Shown here piece by piece: positions 31,644 through 38,506 of a stretch of 47,268 nt of DNA. Below the pieces are notes generated by a model. The model had not been told where the DNA came from. It searched no databases and was given only the letters and a program-made list of their open reading frames with translations. The number at the start of each line of letters is the position of its first letter. The stretch's first letter is position 1. The stretch comes from a virus, in the IMG/VR virus record IMGVR_UViG_3300027881_000021, positions 1 through 47,268 of that record, one strand, 5' to 3'. A program made the position numbers and the translations under genes.

Positions 31644-31928
31644 TTACTCTTCCTCGTCCTCTTTTTTGCTTCTTAGCTTTTTATTAGCAAATCTCATTAC
31701 TGCCCATATGAGCATAAGTGAGACAAAGATAATCCAGATACCCACTATCCAAGTCCAAACAGTCCCCCAGGTACCTAATCCTAGGACTTGTGGGAGTAAG
31801 ATAGAAGTTAGTCTAGAAAAGGCAATACCTGCTACCACAGTAAAGATACACCAGGTAACTAGTCCTGCCCATAAAGTTAACTTTATTAAGGCAATTGCTT
31901 TTGGATCTTTAGGTCTCCAAATCTTCAC
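31644..31928 (-). CDS. Two-helix membrane protein, 94 aa
   Basis: GTG start overlapping the upstream stop (GTGA). Two strong hydrophobic helices, basic/acidic C-terminal tail (KKLRSKKEDEEE). Function unknown. Confidence 0.5.
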   Translation of the reverse strand: MKIWRPKDPKAIALIKLTLWAGLVTWCIFTVVAGIAFSRLTSILLPQVLGLGTWGTVWTWIVGIWIIFVSLMLIWAVMRFANKKLRSKKEDEEE

Positions 31929-32248
31929 TCTTGGGCCTCCTTAGTTACAGAATACAAATACATAGGAACTGTGGTATCTGGAATGAACTGTCTTATCTTA
32001 TCCCACCAGTCATCTATTGTATCAAATCCACTTTTCCAACCAAAAGGAACTAAGTCCAACCTACTTTTAACTTCCCCTAGAGGAATCCTGTGGCATTTTC
32101 CCACCCCTTTTACCATCACATAGGCATCTGTCATCTTATACTTTCTGACAGTAAAGATGAATCCTCTCTTCCTAAGGTAATCTTGAAGCTCTGGAATGAA
32201 GGCCATAGTTCTATCCATTCCATAGGTCGTACCGAAGACCTTCTCCAT
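31925..32248 (-). CDS. Hypothetical soluble protein, 107 aa
   Basis: ATG 32248 chosen: GGAGAGG lies 9 nt upstream and the preceding gene stops at 32253, so the frame back to 32308 is unnecessary. Mixed alpha-beta pattern (ELQDYLRKRGFIFTVRKYKM, AYVMVKGVGKCHRI). Flanked by membrane protein genes. No family. Confidence 0.45.
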   Translation of the reverse strand: MEKVFGTTYGMDRTMAFIPELQDYLRKRGFIFTVRKYKMTDAYVMVKGVGKCHRIPLGEVKSRLDLVPFGWKSGFDTIDDWWDKIRQFIPDTTVPMYLYSVTKEAQE

Positions 32249-32252
32249 AGAT

Positions 32253-32459
32253 CTATTCCTCTCCACCTTCTTCCTCCTTACTACTACTCCTTCTCCAGGA
32301 TATGGCAATCATAATAAAAACACAAGCACACATAAGGAGGAAGAGGGCAAAGGCCAGTTTCTCTAGGCCATTTGTATAGGCTATTAGTTGACCCACAAGA
32401 AAGACAACTGACCCTATAATAAGAGTTGGGACTGGATTTTCCTTTATCTTCTTTACCAC
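32253..32459 (-). CDS. Two-helix membrane protein, 68 aa
   Basis: Two hydrophobic helices (about 11-28 and 34-51) and a Ser/Glu/Arg C-terminal tail. Overlaps the upstream gene by 7 nt. Small, holin-sized; no other holin evidence. Confidence 0.45.
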   Translation of the reverse strand: MVKKIKENPVPTLIIGSVVFLVGQLIAYTNGLEKLAFALFLLMCACVFIMIAISWRRSSSKEEEGGEE

Positions 32460-32740
32460 TTCAGACTCCCCTTCCTTGGAATATATAAGTCCTTGGAGGC
32501 TTTGGGGATGTAGAGTTCCTTGTTCTTAAAACTGGCACCAAAGACTTTTTGGGATAGCTTAAAGAGGCCTATGAGTGCCAGGATAACTGCCACAAACTTA
32601 AAAAATCCACTCATTCCAGAACCTTTCCTTACAACTCTTCTAGGACCTATTCCTTGAACTTCCTCACGAAGCCATCTAAGAGCTTTTTTCTGGTCTACCG
32701 ATAGTCTTCTATCATCCACTCTTACCCCCAGATGGCCCAA
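32453..32740 (-). CDS. Single-helix membrane protein, 95 aa
   Basis: Soluble basic N-terminus (40 residues with VDQKKALRWLREEV), one transmembrane helix (about 46-60), then a tail containing a twofold repeat ELYIPKASKDLYIPRKG. Overlaps the next small membrane gene by 19 nt. Function unknown. Confidence 0.45.
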   Translation of the reverse strand: MGHLGVRVDDRRLSVDQKKALRWLREEVQGIGPRRVVRKGSGMSGFFKFVAVILALIGLFKLSQKVFGASFKNKELYIPKASKDLYIPRKGSLKW

Positions 32741-32916
32741 TGTAATAGGCCTCCTACTCCCATTGATACTAAGACGAGAGTTATCTGTAGGAGAAGTAGC
32801 TTTATATTCTTACCCCTTGTACTCTCTTCCTCTATAGGGTTATCAATCTTAAGATAGGCATCCATAACATCTTTTCCCCATAGGGCCTTGAGTTTATAGT
32901 AAAGGCTGCTTAACAT
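32722..32916 (-). CDS. Single-helix membrane protein, 64 aa
   Basis: Short charged N-terminal half and one C-terminal transmembrane helix (about 40-60). Begins one base after the stop of the upstream soluble gene. Unknown. Confidence 0.45.
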   Translation of the reverse strand: MLSSLYYKLKALWGKDVMDAYLKIDNPIEEESTRGKNIKLLLLQITLVLVSMGVGGLLHWAIWG

Positions 32917-32917
32917 A

Positions 32918-33112
32918 TTACCTCCGCAGCCTGCTTATATCTAGAATAACTAGAGACCTTAAACCCTTACAGTCAATTCTATGGAGGTCCCTAAAAACGT
33001 TTGGGTTGAAGTACAGGTGCTCTTCTTCATCCAAGGCCTGTAAAGCAGTTTGGAGTCTTTCTGGAGGCTCCCCCAACAAGGCTGCCAACTTTCTAATCTT
33101 TTCCTGGTCCAT
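32918..33112 (-). CDS. Hypothetical helical protein, 64 aa
   Basis: MDQEKIRKLAALLGEPPERLQTAL: a helix-turn-helix-like helical start, then LRSLVILDISRLRR. Begins in overlap with the QueC stop, making it the gene after QueC. Function unknown. Confidence 0.45.
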   Translation of the reverse strand: MDQEKIRKLAALLGEPPERLQTALQALDEEEHLYFNPNVFRDLHRIDCKGLRSLVILDISRLRR

Positions 33113-33840
33113 TAACTTTCATTCCTTTCTTTTAGGTCCTGAGCATATTCTATTGGGTCTTTAAATCCTGTGGCCTTGAATGCCTCTAATCTCTCTATAC
33201 AGGTTCCACAGGTCCCACAGGCATAATAATGGCCTCTATAGCAGCTCCAGGTAAGGGAATAATCAACTCCTAGCTCTATTCCTTTCCTTACTATATCTGC
33301 CTTGTTCCAATACATATAAGGAGCTTCTAAACATAGCTCAGAATAGTCACAGAGCTTTATAGCTTTGTTAAGAGCAATAAGGAAAACAGGACGGCAATCT
33401 GGATAGATAGCATGGTCCCCACCATGGGCAGCATAGAAGATCTTGCCAGCACCTATTCCTATAGCATAAGAAGTAGAGAGTGCTATAAGAACCATATTTC
33501 TATTTGGGACCACAGTCTTCCTCATTTCCTCATCAGTGTATTGGCCATTTGGAATCTCTATCTCCCACCTGGTTAGACCAGAAGGCGCTAAGGCTCTAAA
33601 GGCCTCTAGCTTTGTTACCTCAAGATTGAGGCCAAGCTTGGTACAAGATGCTAAAGCATTGCCTACTTCTATCTCATGCTTTTGCCCATAATAGAAAGAG
33701 ATAGGATAGACCTCATAGTTCTGGGAAATAAGGTCATAGAGTAGTGTGGTGGAATCAACTCCCCCAGATAAGAGAAGAACTGCTTTGCCTTTTACCCCCT
33801 TACTCTTTTGGGATACTTGTGGTTGTACTGCTGTTACCAT
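33112..33840 (-). CDS. queC: 7-cyano-7-deazaguanine synthase QueC
   Basis: 242 residues. LLLSGGVDSTTLLYDL is the ATP-PP loop; YPISFYYGQKHEIE, VVPNRNMVLIALSTSYA and GGDHAIYPDCRPVFL are family signatures; WSCYRG...CGTCGTCIERLEAF holds the zinc cysteines. It converts 7-carboxy-7-deazaguanine to preQ0 using ATP and ammonia. The start overlaps the upstream membrane gene; AAAGGAGGAAG is adjacent to the ATG, so a slightly later start is possible. Confidence 0.94.
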   Translation of the reverse strand: MVTAVQPQVSQKSKGVKGKAVLLLSGGVDSTTLLYDLISQNYEVYPISFYYGQKHEIEVGNALASCTKLGLNLEVTKLEAFRALAPSGLTRWEIEIPNGQYTDEEMRKTVVPNRNMVLIALSTSYAIGIGAGKIFYAAHGGDHAIYPDCRPVFLIALNKAIKLCDYSELCLEAPYMYWNKADIVRKGIELGVDYSLTWSCYRGHYYACGTCGTCIERLEAFKATGFKDPIEYAQDLKERNES

Positions 33841-34261
33841 CTTCCTCCTTTATTCTTATAAACCTTCCAAACCATCCAAGCCTCTTCTTATGTTGGATCC
33901 TTTCTTCTAGGAGAATAGCTTCCTCTAACTCTGTGTATTTCGGCTTCCAGCTCCAGAGCTTCACAAGTCCATAAGAGAAGGAAGCTATGATTCCCCAAAG
34001 GTAAGCCCAAGGGACAGAGAACTTTAGCCAGTCAGATAGAACAAACCTATCCATAAACTCAACTAAAGGCACAACTAAGAATATTCCTAACATAAAGAGG
34101 AGCATTAGCCAGATAAAGCCAAAGATGAAGACAAAGCCTCGTAGCCACTCTTTAAGACCTAACTTTAAGAGTCCCTTACTTCTCCTTCTGAAAGTATTAA
34201 CTATACAGAAGCCTAGCCAAAGAAGTAAGAGCCAACCCAAAAAGCTTCCTGTAGTTAACAT
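33800..34261 (-). CDS. Membrane protein with three helices, 153 aa
   Basis: Three hydrophobic segments (about 3-22, 44-66, 84-100), basic loops, and a long soluble C-terminal tail (ELEEAILLEERIQHKKR). Overlaps RusA's end by 7 nt and QueC's start by 41 nt. Function unknown. Confidence 0.5.
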   Translation of the reverse strand: MLTTGSFLGWLLLLWLGFCIVNTFRRRSKGLLKLGLKEWLRGFVFIFGFIWLMLLFMLGIFLVVPLVEFMDRFVLSDWLKFSVPWAYLWGIIASFSYGLVKLWSWKPKYTELEEAILLEERIQHKKRLGWFGRFIRIKEEDGNSSTTTSIPKE

Positions 34262-34632
34262 TTTATTACACTAGGAACTATTATAAGCTCAATTTCTGGG
34301 TCTGCAGAGGCTGTACTATAACCTATATCTGTAAACTTAAAGAACTTATCATCTACTCCCAATCCAACTTGGGTAGTAGTTTTCTTTAGAGCATCTCCAA
34401 TGACTTTATGGAGATTAGAAAGATCTGGCCTTCTCTCATCTCTAAAGTAGCCCCTTAGCCTTATCTCGTAGGCTTCTGCTTTAGGGATGTTCCAAATTTC
34501 CACGGCCATGGCGAGCTCTTTCTTCCACATAGTTACAATAGGCTTATTTCTCTTAGAAAGGAACTTGTACTGATTATCGGAAAGTATACCTCCAATGTAC
34601 GGCATCATTATTCTAAATTCTTTCTGCTCCAT
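34255..34632 (-). CDS. rusA: RusA-family Holliday junction resolvase
   Basis: ATG 34632 is directly preceded by GGAGGGAAAT; the 34650 frame would include this site. 125 residues with the RusA signature: RGYFRDERRPDLSNLHKVIGDAL (Asp, Asn, Lys, Asp pattern) and GVDDKFF with the paired Asp metal ligands. It resolves four-way junctions, fitting with the annealase and exonuclease in the same operon. Confidence 0.82.
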   Translation of the reverse strand: MEQKEFRIMMPYIGGILSDNQYKFLSKRNKPIVTMWKKELAMAVEIWNIPKAEAYEIRLRGYFRDERRPDLSNLHKVIGDALKKTTTQVGLGVDDKFFKFTDIGYSTASADPEIELIIVPSVIKC

Positions 34633-34721
34633 ATTTCCCTCCTTATCCATACAAATACCCCAAGGACTCCTAAACCTACTAAGGTAACTGCCATTCCTAG
34701 AAAGATAAGTATATATCCCAT
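34608..34721 (-). CDS. 37-residue membrane peptide
   Basis: ATG 34721 lies two bases from the 23-bp inverted repeat of the neighbouring gene-free region and has no clear ribosome site. One hydrophobic helix (ILIFLGMAVTLVGLGVLGVFVW). It would overlap RusA by 25 nt. Possible but weak. Confidence 0.3.
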   Translation of the reverse strand: MGYILIFLGMAVTLVGLGVLGVFVWIRREIWSRKNLE

Positions 34722-34723
34722 TG

Positions 34724-35000
34724 CTTAAAAGTTTAATAGGAGGAGGTGGGCTACAAGTGCTGCTACTCTGTCACCACATACAGTAACATATCGCCCTTTT
34801 CCAGTGACGCTATCCACATACAGAGGGGGCCTCACTGAGCTACTCACGCAGGCTATATAGAGCCAAGTTTAGCAAGTTCGGGCTTCGGAGGGTACTCCCT
34901 CCTGCCACACAACAACTTGTTACTAGTCAGCTCCTTGCTAGTCAACGGCCAGAATCTACTACCCCTCTTTAAGCTGGCCTCCTCCTATTAAACTTTTAAG
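34724..35000. ncRNA. Gene-free 277-bp element with 23-bp terminal inverted repeats
   Basis: Perfect 23-bp inverted arms at 34724-34746 and 34978-35000 enclose about 230 bp without a convincing gene. Inside are further helices: GGAGGG/CCCTCC (34887-34892, 34897-34902) nested in CAAGTT/AACTTG (34873-34878, 34914-34919); ACTAG/CTAGT (34922-34926, 34938-34942); GGCT/AGCC (34851-34854, 34861-34864). The nested helices favour a structured RNA; a small transposon-like element (MITE) or replication origin are alternatives. Strand unknown. Confidence 0.45.
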
Positions 35001-35007
35001 GTTCAAG

Positions 35008-35077
35008 GTGGATGGCAGGGAGTTTTGTGGCCTTTGCACTAATTTAATTATGCGACCAAAAGTCACCTGCCATCCAC
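35008..35077. repeat. 12-bp inverted repeat hairpin
   Basis: GTGGATGGCAGG (35008-35019) pairs perfectly with 35066-35077 across a 46-base loop that itself can pair partly (TTTTGTGG with CCAAAA). It lies just after the DUF669-like gene in the direction of transcription and just before the 277-bp element. Could be an RNA processing or termination structure. Confidence 0.55.
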
Positions 35078-35103
35078 TGCTAACATCCAGGACCGGTCAG
35101 AGC

Positions 35104-35646
35104 CTATTCCTTATAGGCTGAAGCGAGTTGCATTCGCTTGACCCGGGGCCGTATTTGCTCCTCAAAGGCCTCATTCTGTATTTTCACACAGAGAGGAAGC
35201 CCCCAATATTCCTTAGGAAAGTATTTGAAGTTCTCATCGAGCTTCTCTTTGGGAACTCCAACAGCCATAAGGAACTCGTGGAGGAACGGGAGGGCCTGGG
35301 GTAGAAGGGACAGCTCCCGGAAGAGGATCCTGCCCTTGGCTTTGGTCATAACCGGCTGGCCATTCTCTTCCTTCATCCCGACCTTGACCATACCGCCCTC
35401 AGCGGACTCGTCAGGAATCCATTCCTCAACAGGAACTTCCTCCGGGCTTTGGATGGTCATCTCGAGATGGGACTTGGGGCCGGATGGACCTTTGCCATTC
35501 TCCAGTTTAGTAACGGTGCATAGGAATTGCCGGCTTGAGTCCATAGGCTCAAACGGGCGGACTCCAGAGAAGTCAATTACGACTTCATCTGGTCTATCCC
35601 CTGGGCGGACTACTTCTTTTGGTACTTCTTCACTTTTTCCTGGCAA
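35104..35646 (-). CDS. DUF669-like phage single-stranded DNA-binding protein
   Basis: Start set at TTG 35646, eight bases after AAAAAAGGAGG; the in-frame GTG at 35691 has no ribosome site and overlaps the gene before. About 180 residues: a beta-rich core (RQFLCTVTKLENG...KSHLEMTIQSPEE, GRILFREL), then LHEFLMAVGVPKEKL and a C-terminal strand set, matching DUF669-type proteins that act with phage annealases and probably bind ssDNA. Found two genes and a tRNA downstream of the Rad52-like gene. Confidence 0.6.
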   Translation of the reverse strand: MPGKSEEVPKEVVRPGDRPDEVVIDFSGVRPFEPMDSSRQFLCTVTKLENGKGPSGPKSHLEMTIQSPEEVPVEEWIPDESAEGGMVKVGMKEENGQPVMTKAKGRILFRELSLLPQALPFLHEFLMAVGVPKEKLDENFKYFPKEYWGLPLCVKIQNEAFEEQIRPRVKRMQLASAYKE

Positions 35647-35666
35647 TACAATGTCCTCCTTTTTTC

Positions 35667-35819
35667 TCAGCATTCTGTTCCAGTCAAACACATAGGTGGC
35701 TGGTTCCCCCCAACTTCACTAAAACCGGTTTCCCGGATGTCAGCCAAACTAAACAGGCCCTCCTGGAATTCTTCTTGTCCTTCTGTACGACTAGCACACG
35801 ACTCCTTTGAGCCAGACAT
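35667..35819 (-). CDS. 50-residue hypothetical protein
   Basis: ATG 35819 follows AGGAAAGGAAACGA, a good ribosome site. The longer frame to 35942 would run through the tRNA and is rejected. Acidic, with Cys near both ends (SCASR, MCLTGTEC). Its stop is just before the AAAGGAGG of the next gene. Function unknown. Confidence 0.45.
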   Translation of the reverse strand: MSGSKESCASRTEGQEEFQEGLFSLADIRETGFSEVGGNQPPMCLTGTEC

Positions 35820-35884
35820 TCGTTTCCTTTCCTCGTACCTACTTGGAACACTAAGTCCCAGCACTGGAGGGCCCAGGAGGATTA

Positions 35885-35956
35885 TAGGGGAGGTAGGACT
35901 TGAACCCACAACTACTTGCATATAAGACAAGCACTCTACCATTGAGTTACTCCCCC
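35885..35956 (-). tRNA. tRNA-Ile (anticodon UAU)
   Basis: 72 nt fold as a full cloverleaf: acceptor GGGGGAG/CTCCCCT (first pair G-U), U8-A9, D arm ACTC/GAGT with GG in the loop, anticodon stem CTTGT/GCAAG with loop CTTATAT (U33, anticodon UAU, A37), 5-nt variable loop, T arm GTGGG/CCTAC with loop TTCAAGT, discriminator A. No CCA is encoded. It reads AUA, a codon used often in these genes; bacteria usually use a lysidine-modified CAU tRNA instead. Its 5' end overlaps the stop of a small gene by 10 nt. Confidence 0.9.
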
Positions 35957-36129
35957 TTGTTCTCCTTCTCTACTTTATCCTCATTGTAGAAAGTTCCGAG
36001 AGCTTGGGCCTTTGGATGAGTAAAGTAAAACCACCAAGAGTATTTCCTTTCTAGGAACCATATAAGGCTTGTTACAGCAAGGTAGCTTATAGGGATGGCA
36101 ATCAAGAAGCTACATACTAACTCAGGCAT
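35947..36129 (-). CDS. Single-helix membrane protein, 60 aa
   Basis: One hydrophobic N-terminal helix (about 5-26), aromatic middle (KYSWWFYFTHPK) and a charged tail. Its last codons and stop lie inside the tRNA's first ten bases, so this mRNA end and tRNA processing are mutually exclusive on one molecule. Overlaps the Rad52-like gene by 8 nt. Confidence 0.5.
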   Translation of the reverse strand: MPELVCSFLIAIPISYLAVTSLIWFLERKYSWWFYFTHPKAQALGTFYNEDKVEKENKGE

Positions 36130-36931
36130 CTGACTTCTCCTTTTCTGCTGCTAATTTAATTAGGGAAGGAACTAGGCCCATTAGGTCTACAGCTTCCCAT
36201 TCATCTTTAGGTTTACCTATTTGCTCTTTTGCCCATTTATCTGCTGCCTCTCTATCCATACCAGCATCCTTGGCTCTATCATAGAATACTTCTAAATGGC
36301 TTCCTTCTAGCTGGCCTTTCTTACCTCCACCATCCTCCTTATCCGAACTTCGGTAAACATCAAGATATATACCAAAGTGGGTTGCACATTTCTTTAAAGA
36401 ATCTGTGGCGGCAGCTTTATAGTCATCCCCAAGGTCTATCACATCCCCTGCTCTGTGCTTTATGATAGCATTCCCTTTATCATCTTTCTGTGTATTTCCT
36501 TGCTTGTCTTTAGATATCTCTGTCTTTGAGTATTTCTTTACCTCAGAGGAGCCAAACTGCTCTTTCCTTACATCAAGAATCTCAAACTCTTGAGATTCCT
36601 CTCTTACTTCTTTTCCATTCTCCATAAATGTCTTGACTGTCTTTTTCTTTAAGAGGGGTATATGGACTGTAAGGGAACCCCTGGCAACTATTTGGTCCCC
36701 TTCTTTAAGAGGCTCCTTACTATCAAAGGACCAAAGGAACCCAAAGCAGTCATTAAGGCGTGTAATAAAATGGGTAGAGGGTACATAAGCTACCCTACTA
36801 CCACCTCTTGCTTTTCTATACCTTACAGGACTATCCTCACCTGTAAAAGGTGTGGGCTGGGTTAGAAGCTCAGCAAGCTCCTTTCCTAGATACTTTGTCT
36901 TTAATTCCTCAATCGCTGTCTTCTCTGCCAT
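36122..36931 (-). CDS. Rad52-family single-strand annealing protein
   Basis: ATG 36931 with TTGGAGG five bases upstream. 269 residues: YVPSTHFITRLNDCFGFLWSFD, IVARGSLTVHIP and a central region ending in DYKAAATDSLKKCATHFGIYLDVY form the Rad52/22 annealase core; a charged C-terminal region follows (EVFYDRAKDAGMDREAADKW). It pairs complementary single strands during recombination-dependent replication. Heads the operon with a DUF669-like ssDNA-binding protein, RusA and a resecting nuclease downstream. Confidence 0.8.
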   Translation of the reverse strand: MAEKTAIEELKTKYLGKELAELLTQPTPFTGEDSPVRYRKARGGSRVAYVPSTHFITRLNDCFGFLWSFDSKEPLKEGDQIVARGSLTVHIPLLKKKTVKTFMENGKEVREESQEFEILDVRKEQFGSSEVKKYSKTEISKDKQGNTQKDDKGNAIIKHRAGDVIDLGDDYKAAATDSLKKCATHFGIYLDVYRSSDKEDGGGKKGQLEGSHLEVFYDRAKDAGMDREAADKWAKEQIGKPKDEWEAVDLMGLVPSLIKLAAEKEKSDA

Positions 36932-37070
36932 TCTTGCCTCCAACTTTGTCTACCAGCTCAACAAGCTCCCCCAAAACATCCACTTTGAGTTTCTCGTCAG
37001 GAAGTTCCCGCTGAGCAACTTTCATTGCCGCTTTCAATGCCTGTTCAGTCTTAGGGTAAGAAGTTGCCAT
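36909..37070 (-). CDS. 53-residue protein, first gene of the leftward operon
   Basis: ATG 37070 to TGA 36909, overlapping the Rad52-like start by 23 nt. Helical and charged (TEQALKAAMKVAQRELPDEKLKVDVLGELVELVDKVGG). The promoter's -10 ends about 14 nt before the ATG, and no Shine-Dalgarno is present, so translation is probably from a near-leaderless mRNA. Function unknown. Confidence 0.5.
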   Translation of the reverse strand: MATSYPKTEQALKAAMKVAQRELPDEKLKVDVLGELVELVDKVGGKNGREDSD

Positions 37071-37084
37071 AATGTCAATACTAC

Positions 37085-37113
37085 ATTATATTATAAATCA
37101 AACGCAAACGCAA
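37085..37113 (-). promoter_or_regulatory. Leftward sigma70-type promoter
   Basis: On the - strand: -35 TTGCGT (37113-37108), 17-bp spacer, -10 TATAAT (37090-37085); a second overlapping TATAAT is at 37095-37090. It would start the long leftward operon at about 37078, only a few bases before the first ATG (37070). Confidence 0.6.
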
Positions 37114-37162
37114 TTCAATAATCATATTCAATTAAATCATATATGAACCAATCACCTGTGAG

Positions 37163-37191
37163 TTGACAAAGGCATTTACGTTTGTTATAAT
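37163..37191 (+). promoter_or_regulatory. Rightward sigma70-type promoter
   Basis: Consensus TTGACA (37163-37168), 17-bp spacer, consensus TATAAT (37186-37191). The predicted start falls at or next to the ATG at 37199, implying a leaderless mRNA. Lies back to back with the leftward promoter in an AT-rich 128-bp space that probably also holds regulator sites. Confidence 0.85.
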
Positions 37192-37198
37192 GTATACT

Positions 37199-37570
37199 AT
37201 GACTGAACCACATACCATCCCCCCAGAGGACTCCTATGCCAAGATTGAAAGGAATCGTAGGAACTATGAGAGGTCCGAGAAAGGTAAGGAGAAGAATAAG
37301 AGATATAATCAATCAGATAAGGGAAGGAAAGCTAGGCAGAAATATTATGAGTCTGATAAAGGCCAAGAGTCCTCCCTGAGGTATAACCTCTCTGATAAAA
37401 AGAAAGCTGCTGACCAAAGAAGGAAAGACAAGGTTACTCTCTTTAATAGAATCAAGGAATATAGAGCGGAGTATCCTGAAGCTACTCCTGAGGAAGCTAT
37501 AGCAGCAGTATTAAAGGAGCAAAATGCCCAAGTGTCCGAAGTGCAAGAAGAAACTCAAGATACAGAATAG
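37199..37570 (+). CDS. Repeat-containing basic protein, leaderless
   Basis: ATG 37199 is used, since the frame's earlier start (37163) is inside the promoter. 123 residues with about four repeats of a Y-x-x-S-[DE]-K-G/K unit (YERSEKGKE, YNQSDKGRK, YYESDKGQE, YNLSDKKKA) over residues 18-70, then a helical acidic end. Basic repeats suggest nucleic-acid binding. First gene of the right operon, possibly a regulator. Confidence 0.6.
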   Translation: MTEPHTIPPEDSYAKIERNRRNYERSEKGKEKNKRYNQSDKGRKARQKYYESDKGQESSLRYNLSDKKKAADQRRKDKVTLFNRIKEYRAEYPEATPEEAIAAVLKEQNAQVSEVQEETQDTE

Positions 37571-37679
37571 GGAACATAAGCTTAGATGCCGTAACCCTAG
37601 ATGCCCTATTATCTTTCCTAAAGATAAACAGGGAAAACCTCTAACCTTAAAGACTCTAATTATGGAGGCCAAGGAATGA
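37524..37679 (+). CDS. 51-residue zinc-ribbon protein
   Basis: ATG 37524 preceded by TTAAAGGAGCAAA; it overlaps the previous gene in another frame by 47 nt and ends in ATGA with the next. CPKCKKK and CRNPRCP give a four-cysteine ribbon like those in phage transcription or topoisomerase-type zinc proteins. Function unknown. Confidence 0.6.
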   Translation: MPKCPKCKKKLKIQNREHKLRCRNPRCPIIFPKDKQGKPLTLKTLIMEAKE

Positions 37680-37993
37680 GAAAGGGAAGGATAGTAGGGC
37701 AATGTAACCAGGCCGACTTTGTGGCTATAGAGCACCTTGCTGAGATAACAGAGAAGCCAGACCAGCTTGATGTATCTACCTTATCCAGGTCCCAGAGACT
37801 TGCTTTCCAATTCCTACAGGTAGCTCTCCGTAGGAATATCCACTGGAACCTTATAAGGGAAGTAGTTAAAGAAGTTCTATTTTGGGGAGAAGGGGATACT
37901 GCCAACTTTATGCAAGTAAGGTTTAAGCAAAGAGTATCAGATAAAGTATTTGTAGGCAAGGCCCTGCAATTCCAGGAGTTGTGGAACAAATGA
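37676..37993 (+). CDS. Hypothetical helical protein, 105 aa
   Basis: Begins with ATGA overlap. Helical (SRSQRLAFQFLQVALRRNIHWNLIREVVKEVL), soluble, slightly basic. Ends in ATGA with the next gene. No family recognised. Confidence 0.5.
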   Translation: MRKGRIVGQCNQADFVAIEHLAEITEKPDQLDVSTLSRSQRLAFQFLQVALRRNIHWNLIREVVKEVLFWGEGDTANFMQVRFKQRVSDKVFVGKALQFQELWNK

Positions 37994-38358
37994 GTGGGAT
38001 GTTAGACTTTCTAAAGAAGGTTCAGGAGGATCCAAGTCTAGTAGATAGAACCCTTAGGCAGGATGAACTAAGAGTCTTTAAAGAGAAATATAATGTCATA
38101 GGGGCATCTGGACTTAAATGTCCTTCTTGTGCTGCCTACTTAGACAATCCTGGCTCACTTTGGTGGAATCCTGAGAATCCTACTTACTTCGTCTGTAGAA
38201 AGTGTAAACTAGAGTTCCTAATAGACTGCTGGAATGTAAAGATAAGTATGGTTATAGAGGAGCTAAAGAGAGTATCTAAAGGGGGCCCACCAAAGGGTGG
38301 AAAAACCCAAGGCCTTCCTTTTTGGCTTATGAGGGAGGAAAAGAATGGAAAATCCTAA
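37990..38358 (+). CDS. Zinc-finger protein, 122 aa
   Basis: Start at ATG 37990 by ATGA overlap. CPSC and CRKC are separated by about 24 residues, like the zinc-binding domain of primases, but no primase catalytic domain follows. Basic, Gly-rich C-terminus. Could be a DNA-binding accessory protein. Confidence 0.5.
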   Translation: MSGMLDFLKKVQEDPSLVDRTLRQDELRVFKEKYNVIGASGLKCPSCAAYLDNPGSLWWNPENPTYFVCRKCKLEFLIDCWNVKISMVIEELKRVSKGGPPKGGKTQGLPFWLMREEKNGKS

Positions 38359-38506
38359 AGAAGGGAACTATTGGGCAACCCATATAGAGACAGGCCAAAG
38401 ATGGATTATAGAGGTTCTAGAGGGGGATGTCTATATAATGGGGAATGACCGAACCTATAGGTTTGAAGAGTTCTCTAATTACGTCCCCATACCAAAAGAG
38501 GCTTAA
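38345..38506 (+). CDS. 53-residue hypothetical protein
   Basis: ATG 38345 lies within the previous gene's end; the stop directly precedes the next ATG (38507). Beta-rich (RWIIEVLEGDVYIMGNDRTYRFEEF). Well-positioned small gene; function unknown. Confidence 0.5.
   Translation: MENPKEGNYWATHIETGQRWIIEVLEGDVYIMGNDRTYRFEEFSNYVPIPKEA

Noticed and set aside
34820-34865. tRNA-like D-arm (GTAGCTCAG on the - strand) in the gene-free element
   Set aside because: No matching T arm or anticodon stem can be formed; the bases fit other hairpins better.
35667-35942. 91-aa frame through the tRNA
   Set aside because: Its first third is the tRNA in another reading; a better start with a ribosome site exists at 35819.
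37163-37198. Upstream start for the first right-operon gene
   Set aside because: This stretch is the promoter itself (TTGACA to TATAAT), so the ATG at 37199 is used.
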